This document shows positions 11,710 through 24,034 of a stretch of 64,000 bases of DNA, piece by piece. The position numbers were made by a program, and so were the translations under genes. The stretch is taken from the NCBI RefSeq assembly GCF_036850765.1, contig NC_089493.1, positions 186,157,140 to 186,221,139 on the forward strand. The letters are read 5' to 3'. The notes under the pieces were generated by a model. That model did no database searches. It saw only the letters and a program-made list of their open reading frames with translations, and was not told the DNA's origin. Source of the stretch: Saccopteryx bilineata (Eukaryota; Chordata; Mammalia; Chiroptera; Emballonuridae). How positions within the stretch are numbered: position 1 is the first letter of the stretch; each line of letters starts with the position of its first letter.

Positions 11710-11947
11710 GGCCTACCTCTGACTGAAGTAAAAAAGAAAGTATCATCCCACCCTAACTAGCCTCCCTATACTTCTGATTCAGGGTGTAAATACGGAAGGC
11801 TCACCTCTTGAATGTTTTATCGAACTTGTGAAAGCATGGTAGAATGAGCCAAGAGAAGGGTATTATTCAGATTCCCTTAACTTATTTAACAATGGTTACC
11901 CAACAGAGTTTGAGTTAAATTTGTTTTACCTATAAATTTGCCTTTTC
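10961..11947. other. Unique DNA with an (ATT)n run
   Basis: An (ATT)n microsatellite of about 10 units lies at 11677-11708. No other feature could be supported. Confidence 0.5.
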
Positions 11948-11955
11948 CCTTAGAG

Positions 11956-12303
11956 CAGTGGTCCCTAACCTTTGTGGGCCATGGATCGGTTTAATGTCAG
12001 AAAATATTTTCACGGACCGGCCTTTAGGGTGGGATGGATAAATGCACAAAATAAAATTATGTGACCGGCGTAAAAACTGTGGTATTTTAAAATAAATTGT
12101 CGAACTTATGAGACAAGCGTCAAGAGTGAGTCTTAGATGGATGTAACAGAGGGAATCTGGTCATTTTTAAAAAATAAAACATCGTTCAGACTTAAATATA
12201 AATAAAACGGAAATGATGTAAGTTATTTATTCTTTCTCTGCGGACCGGTACCAAATGGCCCACGGACTGGTTCTGGTCCGCAGCCCGGGGATGGGGACCA
12301 TTG
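11956..12303. mobile_element. Full-length non-autonomous hAT element
   Basis: Terminal inverted repeats CAGTGGTCCC and the matching end GGGGACCATTG bound a 348-bp element. The 8-bp target duplication is CCTTAGAG at 11948-11955 and CCTTAGGG at 12304-12311. It belongs to the same family as the copy at 36789-37678, in opposite orientation. No transposase frame is present, so it needed a partner element to move. Confidence 0.92.
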
Positions 12304-12311
12304 CCTTAGGG

Positions 12312-13471
12312 CACCTTCTGCTGTAGGTTTCGTCCCCTCCAGTGTAACATTACGGTCAAACAAGATAACATGTAAATCTGGTGTAGAGGAATGTGATGGG
12401 AGTTGAATAACTATTCACTGTGACGTCAGGACACACATTGTATACTTTAAAACATCAGGATTGTCTTTTTCCTGCTTCCCAAAGCATAGTATTTTTATTG
12501 TTGCCTATCTTAAACAGTTTCCTTTTTTCTCCACCAGTGTGTTTGTTAGAGCACTGTCTTTGGCTGATAAAACAAAATTATTCAAGAGCAGATGAAGCTG
12601 TAATTACAATCAGAGTTCATACTTGCAGGAGATGAAATAAAAATTAAAAGTACTAACTTGGTGACACTTGGATTATCTGGAAATTCTCCCAGTCTGACAG
12701 CTGACTGGAGGGGCACATGGCTACATTTAAATATAGAGACAAGAGGCTTCTTGTAAATCAAACAAAATTGTTCCTGACTGGGTTTCAGGTGTATTTGCCA
12801 ATTCTCTAGTTCTTGTGTAATTCTAAGTTTTGATTAAAGACTTCATTGGGAATAATGGACTTGTTTTTCCTTCAAATACAGTTTGATAAAATGAAAAAGT
12901 GATGCATGTTTTACAATTTATAAGAGAGAGAGAGAAACAAGTCTGTGTTTTATGGGAGAAGGGGACTTACACAAGCACCCAGGTTAAAACATTTAAATAT
13001 TTTTGTTTATCTAAAAGCCTGATAACCCTAACACCAAGTCCTTCTGCTATGCAGGTGGCTCTTCAGTTAAGATACCATTGTGTTCAGCAATAAGCCAACA
13101 TTCATGAAGGCGTTTTCACTTTGTTCTTGTCCTCTCACTCACAGCAAGGTCTTCCTACATTTTTCAAACAGAAATAATACAGTCATTAGTTCCATAACTC
13201 CAGGAGCCACCGCCAGTATCAAAACTTTTTATAAAAGAACACAGAAAAGTCTAATGCAACTTTTCTCCTCAGCCTACTCTTTTTTCCCAACTCAACTCTA
13301 ATGAGTGAATGAGTAGCATGAATTGGGGAGAAAGGACCAGGAAATCTGAAATCTCTTCCTTCCTGGCTGCTCAGTGTCTGTTAACACAATTGTTTCCTGC
13401 TCGGTGATGGAAAAGAAAAATTTAATGGTAATTGAAATGACAACTTAAAGTGTAAAACAGCATTATACAAC
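12312..13471. other. Long unique stretch, candidate conserved DNA
   Basis: No repeats are recognised. 12530-12880 contains AT-rich homeodomain-like words (gtaattacaatc, gattaaag) mixed with less AT-rich stretches. Nothing in it looks like an exon. Conservation cannot be tested from one sequence. Confidence 0.35.
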
Positions 13472-13487
13472 TGTAAAGTGAAGCTTT

Positions 13488-13806
13488 TTGTGTGTGTGTG
13501 ACAGAGACAGAGAGAGAGAGAGACAGATAGGGTCAGACAGATAGGAAGGGAGAAGGATGAGAAGCATCAATTCTTCGTTGTGGCACTTTAGTTGTTCATT
13601 GATTGCTTTTTCATATGTGCCTTGAGCAGGGGGCTACAGCAGACCGAATGACCCCTTGCTGAAGCCAGAGACCTTGGGCTCAAGCTGGTGAGCCTTGCTC
13701 AAACCAGATGAGCCTGCGCTCAAGCCGGTCAACCTTGGGGTTTTGAACCTGGGTCCCCTGAGTCCTAGTCCAGTCCTCTATCCACTGCGCCACCTCCTGG
13801 TCAGGG
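13488..13806 (-). mobile_element. Second-family bat SINE (minus)
   Basis: The duplication tgtaaagtgaagcttt (13472-13487 and 13807-13822) is perfect. The order of phrases is as in the copy at 10094, with a tRNA-like head ending 'tgcgccacctcctggtcagg'. Confidence 0.92.
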
Positions 13807-13885
13807 TGTAAAGTGAAGCTTTAATTTCCATCCATACTCGTTCTGTCAGGTTCTTCTTTAAGGCTTTTTGTAACATTTGTTTCTT

Positions 13886-14100
13886 TTTTTTTTTTTTTTT
13901 TTTAAATTTTTTTTTTTATTCATTTTAGAGAGGAGGGGGGGAGATAGAGATAGAGAGAGAGAGAGAGAGAGAGGGAAGGGGGAGGAGCAGGAAGCATCAA
14001 CTCCCATATGTGCCTTGACCAGGCAAGCCAGGGTTTTGAACCTGTGACCTCAGTGTTTCCAGGTTAATGCTTTATCCACTGTGCCACCACAGGTCAGGCC
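13886..14100 (-). mobile_element. Short bat SINE, third family (minus)
   Basis: It has a long T run (the A tail on the minus strand), a GA-rich block, 'aactcccatatgtgccttgacc', and a tRNA-like head 'ccactgtgccaccacaggtcagg'. The flank acatttgtttctt recurs as acatttctgtttctt after it. The homologue at 31296-31524 is on the plus strand. Confidence 0.85.
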
Positions 14101-14239
14101 ACATTTCTGTTTCTTAACAAATAAAATATGCAACCATGGTGGTTGTTTTCTAAACTCCGAAAGGGAAGTAACATACAGGTGACAATTCTATTTGCTATTT
14201 TATTCTTCATACTTTAAATAACATGATTTATTAAGAGAG

Positions 14240-14400
14240 TATCTGTTGAGCAGTCTGATTTCTGTTTCTACTCAACCACTTCCTATTTGAACATCTGGGG
14301 CAAAAACTTAATCTCTCATGACCTCATTTCTCTTATCTATAAAATAAGGAAAATAATGGCTGCTGCATGAACTCCATGGGGAGTCATGAGGAGGAAACAA
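14240..14400 (-). mobile_element. MIR relic (minus)
   Basis: The string 'caaaaacttaatctctcatgacctc', 'tttctcttatctataaaataagg', 'aataatggctgctgcatga' is the reverse-complement MIR core, diverged. Confidence 0.6.
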
Positions 14401-14422
14401 AATCTATGACACAACTTGGATT

Positions 14423-14463
<41 letters not shown>

Positions 14464-15590
14464 GAATAAAAAGACACCAGCCTACTATACATTTCTCACA
14501 ATTACTCCACAGGGAGATAATAGAGCTAGGAGTGGTTCCATAGCTTGAGAAATAGTAATAGATCTCAAAACTAAGTTTGTCTCTCTCCAGAGTTTTATAA
14601 ATCATTACTATTAACCTCTTTAATGTGTTTGCCTGATCTGTTCTTCCAAGTCTTCAGGGTGATCAATGTTTCACCAAAGTGCATCTAAGTGACTGACTGA
14701 GGCAGGACTGTGATTTGTCTCTGTAAATCATCTACCAGAAAATCAGAAAAACTGAAAATTTTTTGCATATGCCTGTGAAGATGAACTGGAAATAAGGTGA
14801 TTTAAATTTTTAAAAGTACTTATAAATTATACCAAATTTTATTCCATCTCTAAGAAGGTAGGACCAGGAGTAGGTAGAGTTGAACCATCAGTCAAAGCCA
14901 TGCTATGTTAGACTTGGCAGAAATGATTACAGGAGAAGAAATTTTTAAAAATGGAAGTAGAAATACATAATAGTGCATCTTTGGAGACAGAATAATCCTT
15001 ACTTTGCTCTATTATATGGTTATCTAATTTGATTTTTTTAGTCATTGGTCAAAAAAAATCACTTACTGAATGTAATCTTAGAACCCGGCATATCTGTTTC
15101 CTACACGGAAAAGCTGATGATACCCTGTGTAAGATTTAAAGTCTAGGCAAAAATTTTTTTTCCAGCCAAATTAGTGAGTGAGGAATTTGTCTTCTCTTCT
15201 TTCATTAAGGGAAACAAAGGCGGCTTTGAGAGTTGTAATGTTTTAGAGTTTCTTAATTGACTTGATGGATTGTGCCTAATTGATTTAAGGTCTGTGTGCA
15301 CCGTGGGGCTACAAAGATTGCACCAGAAAACATGTTGGGAGCTAAGTGGATAGCAGGACGCCTTGTCTGCCGGGCTAAATATTTGAGTGCAGAGCCAGAA
15401 GAGGAGGTGCTTTTAAAGAAAGGATTAGAATTAACTTTTCTAGGAACGTCTTTTAGAAGTGAATCATTATTGGAAGTGCTTTGTTTTATAGTTAAACGAC
15501 TGCTGAGAGAATTTTACAACTTAATTCAGATGCTGGGAAAAATAAATTAACTCCATTGCACTTCAAATTAATTTTTCATTCTGAAGATTT
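14401..15590. other. Unique DNA with a TG/AG simple repeat
   Basis: A (TG)n then (AG)n run lies at 14423-14465. 15230-15555 holds an 84-codon frame (15296-15550) with no recognised domain. I read this as unique non-coding DNA. Confidence 0.4.
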
Positions 15591-17045
15591 GTCTTCTTAG
15601 CCTCCCCCTTTTTCCTACTGCTCTTTATATATCCTCCTAACGAAGTATTCCTCCACACTATCTTCTCCTCTTTCTTATGACAATGAGTCAGACATTCACA
15701 GCTTTCTAGCAGACTCGCTATGTATTCACTCAGTGCTGAGAACTCAGAGTGGAAATCATTGAACTCGGGCTGCTTCCCATGCTTCCTTTTGTCTCGTGAC
15801 TATCTAGCTAGCAACACGGCTCTTTTAAATTTATGTGTAGAAGCAATGTTGTCAATCGTCACATTGTCACCAAATTCCCACATCCAGTCAGTCATAGGCT
15901 TGTTTATTTCTTCATCTCCAAACCAAATTGAGGACATTATAATGTCCTTTCAAGACAAATTTGTCTGAGATTTATTCCCTTAGAAGAGCACCTGAAGATA
16001 TCTTCCCAAGGTGGGGCTCTGATCATTTTTCACTCTGTTAAAACAGAAACCAAGTCACTCTCAGCAGCTCCATCTATTTTCTGCCCAGTGATGGTCACAA
16101 GTGTTAATATGCAGTGCAGTCTACAATCTACTATATTCTCAGGACTTTTCTTATACAGCTTTCTTTCTCTTCTTCCTCTTCCCTTACTACATACTCTCTC
16201 ACCAAGTAGAAAAAAGTGACCCATGAGCCACGGGAGTCATGAAGCTGATGGTGATCGTAGGGTAGTGGTACAGACAAGAGTCAAGAGACTTCTGGGCCCC
16301 CACCCTGGCTTCAGTCGCAGCACCTTCCGATTTAGCGGACTTACAAATTGAACTGCCATTGATATTTTCACTTGGAGATTTGAAGTTTTAAAGATTAATG
16401 CCTTGCATTGTTTTGAGAGCCTGGTGTTTTGTTTTCCTTAAGTTTTTAACTGACTGGATGAAGCCTACCCATTATGGAGGGCAGTCTGCTTTACTCAAAA
16501 TTCAGTGATTAAATAAATATTAGTCTCATCCTAAAACACTCTCCAAGTTGACACATAGAATTAGCCATCCTACATGGTAATGTAAATATATTCTATGAAT
16601 AATAACATTATTTTCCAAAAGAAATTCAATGAGAAGAGGGACATCGATTTATATTTCTAAAAATGTTTTTAATGTTTACCTTTATGGGATCAAGCTGGAT
16701 TCTTATATCTGTTTTCCTATTTAATCTTTTATGATATGTTGTTTTAGTTGAAATTTATGAAGCTAATCAACATCATACAGATATGTAGTTGGAAAAAGGG
16801 AAAAGTATATTTTAAATATAATATTTAGCCTTTTCTGATAATTGTAATTTTTTTAAATTTGGCAATGTGGATTCTTAAACTTTATCAGTGAACTTTTTGT
16901 ACTGTTACATTAAAATGGTAGTCAACAATGAAACAAAAACAAAGCTTTCTGCCCTTCACAAACCTATGTACCTAGCATTTCCAAACCAGCTGTCCATTGC
17001 TTTGTTGCTACTACTTGTTGATGTGGGCTGATTCCTCTTCCCTGA
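15591..17045. other. Unique DNA, possible ancient repeat at 15590-15960
   Basis: The part 15850-15920 ('cacattgtcaccaaattccca', 'tttatttcttcatctccaaa') resembles an ancient interspersed repeat, but I cannot name it. The remainder to 17045 shows nothing recognisable. Confidence 0.35.
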
Positions 17046-17049
17046 CATC

Positions 17050-17400
17050 TCATCTACGCCAATAGCTACTCATAAAAAGTATGGTCAGCCTTCTTCTTGT
17101 CCAGACTCAAGTGACATTTTTTTTTCTTAGTAAGCTTTCTTGGATTTTTCCCAGTGAACTATGACTTCTTTTTGCTCTGAACTTTCAAAACACTTTGGAT
17201 ATGTCTCATTCTCTCTTATATTATAAATTCTTGTGTGTGTTTTATTTCTTGGAGGATAGAAGAGAAACTAGGAGCTATTTAAAGGCAATTATAGGGTATT
17301 TCATTTGTTTTTATATTTTATTCCCAGAGAGTTTAGCACAGAGCCTTGACCCTGGTACATACTCAAATTTATTGGCTCAATATATACCATTAATGATATA
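17050..17400 (+). mobile_element. L2 LINE relic (plus)
   Basis: Diverged L2 3'-end phrases occur in order: 'tctttttgctctgaactttc', 'gagagtttagcacagagcct', 'ggtacatactcaaatttattgg'. Inactive. Confidence 0.5.
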
Positions 17401-18565
17401 GAGACATTAGTACAAATTTTTCAAGGAAATCACTGGAACATACTTTCTAAGAATATTTTCACGTGTGATACAACCTCTTAAGTAGTTTATTAATAATTAT
17501 ACTTGAAAAATAGTATCTACAAGGTATTTATATTTTTAAAATACTATTTGATTTATAAAGAAAGAATTATAAAATTAGATATGTGCATTAAAGTCTTAAT
17601 ATTTTATAACTTTTTCAAAAAAAAGATAAAGTCAATAAAACCTAACCTAACATCACTTTTAAGAGTTATAAATCTGAATTAGTAACTTACTCCATAGAAA
17701 GTATCAACCTGAAATATATTTATTATAAAGGTCAATTTTTAAAAATGATCCATAATATCTGAAGTTAGAGTAACATGAATAATTTCTTTGTTCTTCTGGT
17801 TTGGGCAGCATCTGACCTCCATGTTAAATGAATCAACATATCCTCTAAGTGGTCTATGGAACTGTTTCTTCCTTTTGACATTCTTGCACAATTCTTGTTA
17901 CTTTATGTTTTAATCAATCCATGCTGGCCAGAAATGCAATTATAATTAATCAATTTTCAGATTGACAGACACAGAGAAATAATGAGAAACTGCTGATCAG
18001 TAATGAACGTGTTTGGGCCACATTTTATAGATAGCTTGCAATAAGGGAGGGCTGGTCGTATTGACTAAATCATAAATTACTTACAATCTATTTTCAAGCC
18101 TAAGTCAGACAAGAGGAACGAAAAGCAAACCGAAGAGTGGTTCTATGTCTAGTGAGAAAAACAAAAAACCTTTCAAATTATTATTGAGAGTGAAAGTGGA
18201 CTACGGGTACAGGGAAATTGGATAAAGTCAAAGTCTGCGCCACTATAACACAGTGGTACTTTCCCTCAGATTTGTAACTTGAAAAAGGTTCCTTAAATCT
18301 GGCCTCACTTGAATTTTATATCCAGCAGTTAAGACTCATTTATTTCCAACGTAAATGGTCTTTTTTTATTTTTAACTGGTTAAATATTACCTATTTTTAT
18401 TAGCTTGTTCTTAAGACCATAGTAGTTTTAAATCTGCAGATTTTGCTGAATGTATCCTTTCTCCTTTCTCCCACATATCAAGTCCAGAAGAAGTGATCTC
18501 TTTACATAATGCTTTTACTGTCTACACTGTGTGATGTATACTGTGTACTATAATATATTGGCCCA
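17401..18565. other. Unique AT-rich DNA, candidate enhancer-like core
   Basis: 17930-18260 combines dense homeodomain-like words (gcaattataattaatcaatt) with repeat-free, less AT-rich stretches. It has no coding signature. Confidence 0.3.
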
Positions 18566-18569
18566 TTCT

Positions 18570-18700
18570 CTCCACCTTTCAGGCTGTTGTAATACCCTTG
18601 GCAAGACAGAAAGCTGCTTGAGGGCAAAATCTAGGTCTTAAACTTCATTCACAGTCACATAGTTCTCAGAAACATACGAAAAAAAAGTCATACTCAGAAT
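18570..18700 (+). mobile_element. Possible L2 tail
   Basis: 'gaaagctgcttgagggcaaaatctagg' is the typical L2 3'-end phrase in diverged form. The fragment is short. Confidence 0.4.
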
Positions 18701-19277
18701 TACTTACTGAGTTGAGCGATAGGTCTTTTATTTTAGCTAGGAGTGTAAGTAGACTCAAGGCTCACAGGAGCTAAGTGACGTAAATGTGTAAAATTTACAG
18801 ATGTGTGATGGGAGACTCTAAGGAATTGCAAAGAGGAGGAGACTTTACGAGTGGGGGCTGTGGTTGTAGGAAGAACATAAACCGTTTGAAAGCAGTAACC
18901 ATGATTCAGCTCTAGCTCCTGTCTCCTGGAAAAAAACCTGGGCCCAGTACTAACAAATATTCTAGTTTCTCCAGGAAATATTGTCAGCATTCTATTCAAA
19001 TTTTTAATTTGAAATTTAGGCAATTTCCATTTCAACACATCATAAAGCAAAAAAAAAAAAAGAAAGAAAGAAAAACATAGTCTGTAATTGCCTCTGTCCA
19101 CATCCTACCAGCCATGAGCCTCTGCCTTATGGGAAATTAATCTTAATATGCTGGTAATATTTGTGAGCTTATGTCCTAGAAGCTGGTATGTCTATATAGT
19201 TGTTATGTCAGTGGGTGAATGTGACAATATTTTAGATGAAACCAAATCAGTCTCTGTGCATATCAATTTTTGTATTT
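18701..19277. other. Unique DNA
   Basis: A 122-codon minus-strand frame (18733-19101) starts in an A/T homopolymer zone and shows no recognised domain. I treat it as chance. Confidence 0.4.
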
Positions 19278-19290
19278 AGAAGTAATTTTT

Positions 19291-19631
19291 TTTTTTTTTT
19301 TTTTTTTTTTAGAGAGAGAGAGAGAGAAAGGGAGAGAGATGAGAAGCATCAACTTCTAGTTGTGGCATTTTAGTTGTTCATTGACTGCTTCTCATACATG
19401 CCTTGATATAGATTGGGAGCTCCAGCCAAGCCAGTGACCAATTGCTCAAGCTAGTGACCTTGGATTTAAACTAGCCATCTTCAGGCCCAAGCTAGCGACC
19501 TTGGGATCATGTCTATGGCTCTGTCTCAAGCCGGAGACCTTGGGATTTCGAGCCTGAGCCCTCAGTGTCTGAACATGGGACCTCAGTGTCCCAGGTTGAT
19601 ACTTTATCCACTGCACTACCACTGATCAGGC
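19291..19631 (-). mobile_element. Second-family bat SINE (minus)
   Basis: The left flank agaagtaatttt and right flank agaagtattttttt form the duplication. The T run, GA block and 'ttgttcattgactgcttctc' follow the family order. The head is degraded ('tgcactaccactgatcagg'). Confidence 0.85.
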
Positions 19632-20063
19632 TAGAAGTATTTTTTTTAATTATAATGATTTAATAAGAATTTTTAATAAGAGTCATGACTGAGTTTCTCT
19701 TCCAATGAAGAGAAAACAATTCTGAATTAAAATATGTGTTACATTACTTTCAAGTGCAAAATATAGAACTAAACAAAGAGCTATATTTTCTAATCTAAAT
19801 TTTAAGAATATGTTTTCCATTAAATTTTCCAAGAAACTGGGAATTCCATGACGTTCTTGCAATGTTCCCTAACTGTCCATTCCCAGAGTTTTACCGCTCT
19901 GCCCCAGCAACAGCGGGGTAAAGAGAGGGGTACAGAATGAGAGGGGACCCCAAATCTGTCTCTGTGTGTTTGTAACATAGGGGGACAAAGAACGATAACA
20001 AGGTAACTCTGCCTGCTTCTGAAAGCCTTCCCACCAACTGATTAAGCTGACCAAAACAGAATG
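19632..20063. other. Unique DNA
   Basis: Nothing recognisable before the next SINE. Confidence 0.45.
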
Positions 20064-20415
20064 AGCCTGACCAGGCAGTGGCACAATGGATAGAGTGTCG
20101 GACTGGGATACAGAAGACCGAGGTTTGAAACCCCGAGGTCGCTGGCCTGAGCACGGGCTCATCTGGTTGGAGCAAGGCTCATGAGCTTGGATCCAAGTTT
20201 ACTGGCTTGAGCAAGGGGTCACTTGGTCTGCTGTAGCTCCCTGGTCAAGGCACATGTGAGAAAGCAATCAATGAACAACTAAGGTGCCGCAACAAAAAAT
20301 TGATGCTTCTCATCTCTCTCCCTTCCTGTCTGTCTGTCCCTGTCTATCCCTCTCTCTGACTTTCTCTGTCACACACACACACAATTTCCCCCCCCACACA
20401 CACACACACAATTAA
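20064..20415 (+). mobile_element. Second-family bat SINE (plus)
   Basis: It starts gcctgaccaggcagtggcac with a tRNA-like head (ggtttgaaaccccg as a weakened B box). It then has the 'ctcatctggttggagcaagg' phrases, 'caatgaacaactaaggtgcc', a CT-rich block and a tail of CA repeats broken by a C run. The frames read across it on the minus strand are SINE sequence, not genes. Confidence 0.88.
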
Positions 20416-21780
20416 ACCACAAAACACTATCACACTTACTAGGATAGAAAACAATGAAGTGAAATTAGCCCACTGTTAAGTTATTTAAGCTGACGTGACC
20501 CACCGGAGCTGCTATTTAAGAGTACAAACTTGTTTTAAGCATCCTCCAAACTATTTTTGTTTAGGGGTATTATTTGCTTAGAAAATATGTTTTTAACAAT
20601 AGCAGCTGAGAATAGTCTGAATAAGTTTGTACTGTATCCAGAAGAACCCAGTGGAAAGAATTAGGTGGCAAAAGGCATATCTTTTTCTTAATAAATGATA
20701 CCTTTGCTATGATATATGCTGGCTGGTGATGAACTGTATTTACTTTAAATGAAATTCTTTGATGCAAAATTGCTTTGATTTATTGGGTGGTTTTTTGATT
20801 TAGTAGGAGACAGTTTTGAATCAGATGGCGAGGTTGATTTACTAGAGACGGTATTTGATTTGATAGATGATGTATCTTCTTCAGTATTCAATAAGTAATG
20901 ATTCAATAGTGGATGTCTGATTTGGTAAGTGAACTATTAGATTTGATTTTGATCTATTTTCTTAGTAAGAGATACATTTATTTTAATAGTTGATGTATCT
21001 ATTTTAATGTAAAATGTGTCAAATTTATGACTTCATGTTCTTTTTTCCTCATACTCATGATTTATGAATTTTACTACTAATATATATGTTTCAATTAAAA
21101 GTAATATGGAACATTCATTACATCTTACCACACAGTTAAAATATTCCAAACCTATCTGAAAGTTCTTCTTATTTTCTGATAAAATGTTTGCAGTTAGTAA
21201 AGTAAAAAAGTAAATTTCAGCCTAAGAAAATACCATCATGTCTTGGCAGAAACAAGGTGTGTATATCTTTGAACTCAAAATTATATTATGAATTTAGGTT
21301 AGAAAATATCACATCTTCCTTTTTCCCTTTCTCCTTACAAAAGCACCTGCTTCAAGCTTCTGTTTTCATCTTCTCTAATAAAGGGCTTGCTGACTATTTT
21401 CCTTTTATTTGGAAATACTGATTGGACCTGCTACAGGCTTTGTTTGGATCTACCTTCATTCAGGTTTTCTTAGCACCGTGGCTTACGTGTCTGAACTCTA
21501 GAGATGGAGAAAGGAATTGCTGTGAACTTCAGGCAGTAATTCTACTGTATGTTTTTTTTGAACCAACATTCATATTTGATTAAAATATAGCTCACTGGCT
21601 CTGTGATTAGAAGAGCTACACACCTTGATCACACAAGGTGAAATACAAATGTGACTAGGATTTGAGAGAGGCAAAATACCTGACTTATGCCATCTTAGTG
21701 CAGTTTCCTTTAAATTTTTCCTTGTAGATGAGCTACCTGGGTAGAAGTGTATCTGAAAATAGCAATATGAAGGGAATCAC
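20416..21780. other. Unique AT-rich DNA with 'gattt' motif recurrence
   Basis: Between about 20780 and 20990 phrases such as 'tgatttagtagg', 'tgatttactagag', 'tgatttgatagatg' and 'ttgatttt' recur at irregular spacing, like a decayed tandem repeat. The rest is plain AT-rich DNA. Confidence 0.4.
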
Positions 21781-21845
21781 TCTTCTTCTTCTTTCTTTTT
21801 CTCTTCCTCCTCCTCCTCCTCTTCCTCCTCTTTCTTCTTCTTTTA
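21781..21845. repeat. Polypyrimidine (CTT/CCT) tract
   Basis: About 65 bp of almost pure pyrimidine, with (CTT)n, (CCT)n and again (CTT)n. It could form triplex DNA. The lysine/arginine-rich frame across it is chance. Confidence 0.9.
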
Positions 21846-22760
21846 AGATAACCAGCAAAATATCTTAGGATAACTCCAGAGAATACATTCTCAACCTGGA
21901 CATTGTCCCACCCATGAGGGTGACAACTAGTTCTTGGTAGTAGTGGTGGAAGAAGTCTTGTAATTTCTTGCTTCTTTATGTATAAGCAATGGTCATACAT
22001 ACAACACATAAATGGATATACAGTATATCTGTGATTTCAATATTTCATGGCAAGAGGTGACACTCGATGTCAACAGAGGCTCTTTAGTGTGGCAAATGAT
22101 GGAGAAAAAGGTTAAGCAACACTGCTCTAAGGATTAAAAATACGTTTACTTTTAAATAGTCCATAATTCACTGTATATTCTAATACTAGATGATGCCACA
22201 TAACCTGGGTGAGATGTGACACTGTAAAGTAGATTGTTGTTGCTCATGATAGACACATCTCATGCAGCTTCCATATTTGTTTATGGCCACTTGTGCCATT
22301 GGAGGATAAGAGGGGACCCAGTGGGAATCTACAGGGAAGTCACATGCTTCTTTCTGATCACTTAGGCTACCCAAGCCCAGAGCAAGGGGAATGACCTCTA
22401 GAGGGCTCATTAGGTGTGACAAAGGGGACACTGTCCACATCCTCACTTGTGTTAATAGCTTCAGTGAAGCACCTTCACGCAGCCATTTCAGACGAGCGCT
22501 TTGAGAAAAAGTCCTTATCTTTTCAAAAACAGTCTGTATTTTCTTACCAAAATCAACCTGTATCATTTTGTTCACCAGTGTCACCCAAATAAATTCAATA
22601 AAAAGGAAAAATATAAAAATAGAGAGACATTGGGAGGAATAAAAGGAAACATTAAGAAAAAGTTAATGTAATACATTTTATTCACGGGAAAACAAGTTTG
22701 TTTCTTTTTCTAGAGGGAAACAAAACATTCCTCTTGTTTAGTAAACAGAGTGGACTAAAT
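21846..22760. other. Unique DNA with an unexplained 132-codon frame
   Basis: The minus-strand frame 22186-22584 is of mixed composition, not low-complexity. I recognise no domain or family. On the plus strand the end of the region (aataaattcaataaaaagg, then A-rich) has the look of a polyadenylated insertion. It could be an old retroposed fragment, but I cannot support a gene. Confidence 0.3.
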
Positions 22761-22774
22761 CTCAAGAACTGGCA

Positions 22775-22970
22775 TCATGCCAGGCATCCTGCTACACACA
22801 TGTAGATAGTCCCATTCATTCATACATTCAGTTATCAGGCAGCAGTCCCTTTTTGACAGAAGAGGACACAGAAGCTTGGAGGGTTAGAGAAAGGCTGCAT
22901 GACCATTTCTCTGGGATAAGATAGACAATAGAACCGTATCAGAAGACAGATTGTGATACATGTTGCAAAG
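22775..22970 (+). mobile_element. MIR relic (plus)
   Basis: 'catcatgccaggcatcctgctac', 'cattcattcatacattcagt', 'agaagaggacacagaagcttgg' follow the MIR order, heavily diverged. Confidence 0.5.
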
Positions 22971-23239
22971 ATCCCGTTCAATCCTAACTTTCTAAAATTT
23001 GCATTATTTGTCACTTATTTTAAAATTGAAAAATGCAGTCTTTGGTTATGTTGATCTGTAGATAGATCCTCTTGCCTGTAGCCATACAGTTAGGAAACAG
23101 AGCTATCACTTTAATCTCTTGTGCCTCAACCCCCCCTTTGTCACCATCATGCTTACAAACCTCTCTCTTTTCTCACTCCCCTTGAGCGTGTCCCTTCTGA
23201 AACAGTAGTAGGAAGAAGAGAGGAAGAATAGTAGCAATA

Positions 23240-23460
23240 ACACTGGCATTGTCCTAAACTTTGTCTTCTACATGTTATCTCATTTAATTCTCCCAAATAC
23301 ATTACAGAATAACCTGTGAAGACTGTCATTATCCACTGTTGTGCCACACTGCTCCATTTATGAATGAGAACACTGAAGCTCAGAGTGATTGATGACTTCT
23401 TAAGTAGTAGTAGTTATGACCCCCTGGCCAGGAAGTGATAAAATCAGAATTCAGAGTGTC
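23240..23460 (+). mobile_element. MIR relic (plus)
   Basis: 'acatgttatctcatttaattctc', 'gaatgagaacactgaagctcagag' and 'tgataaaatcagaattcagag' mark a diverged MIR. Confidence 0.6.
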
Positions 23461-24030
23461 ACTGGACGGTTAGATAGTGGAGCAGACATGGAAGAGGTTA
23501 GAGACAGAATATACTGCCACATTTCTCCCCAGTTAACCTGAGCCAGTTTTCTAATGGTGTGGGTCGTCCCCACAATGACTCTTAACAAGCGCTCAGCCCA
23601 CACATCTCCAGCATCTTCCCTCAGCCTCCTGGACATCCATCTCTTCCTCAGTAGTTCTAAAGCCATGCTAGGTTGTTGGTGGGGCTCTGACATTTTGTCT
23701 TTTTCATTCTGCTCCTCTACCCATTCTGCTAATCCCTCAGGCACGTCGAAACCCCGAGTGTGCAGAACAAAATGAGAGTCTGCCTCAAGAAGCCAGAGGG
23801 GGAAAGGTAGGGGGTGTTTCCCCATTTCTATTTTCAGCATTTTATCAGTGTCATATGGACATTGCCAATACCCCAGGAAATACAGGAAAAGCAATTAACA
23901 TGCTCAGTCATTCTCAATAGTCCTCAGCCTACCCTGGACATCCCTTAATCCTTATCCCAAAGCCTCTGTTTGGGCTGTGGCAACGTCCTGACAGAGGCCA
24001 TCCATTTAACGTATCCCTACCCAAATCATA
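23461..24030. other. Unique DNA
   Basis: A 147-codon minus-strand frame (23451-23894) runs in from the MIR and has no recognised domain. I do not call a gene. Confidence 0.4.
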
Positions 24031-24034
24031 CTTC

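Noticed and set aside
22186..23894. Minus-strand frames of 132 and 147 codons as genes
   Set aside because: No recognised family, no splice sites judged convincing, and the second frame overlaps a MIR. Kept only as weak observations.
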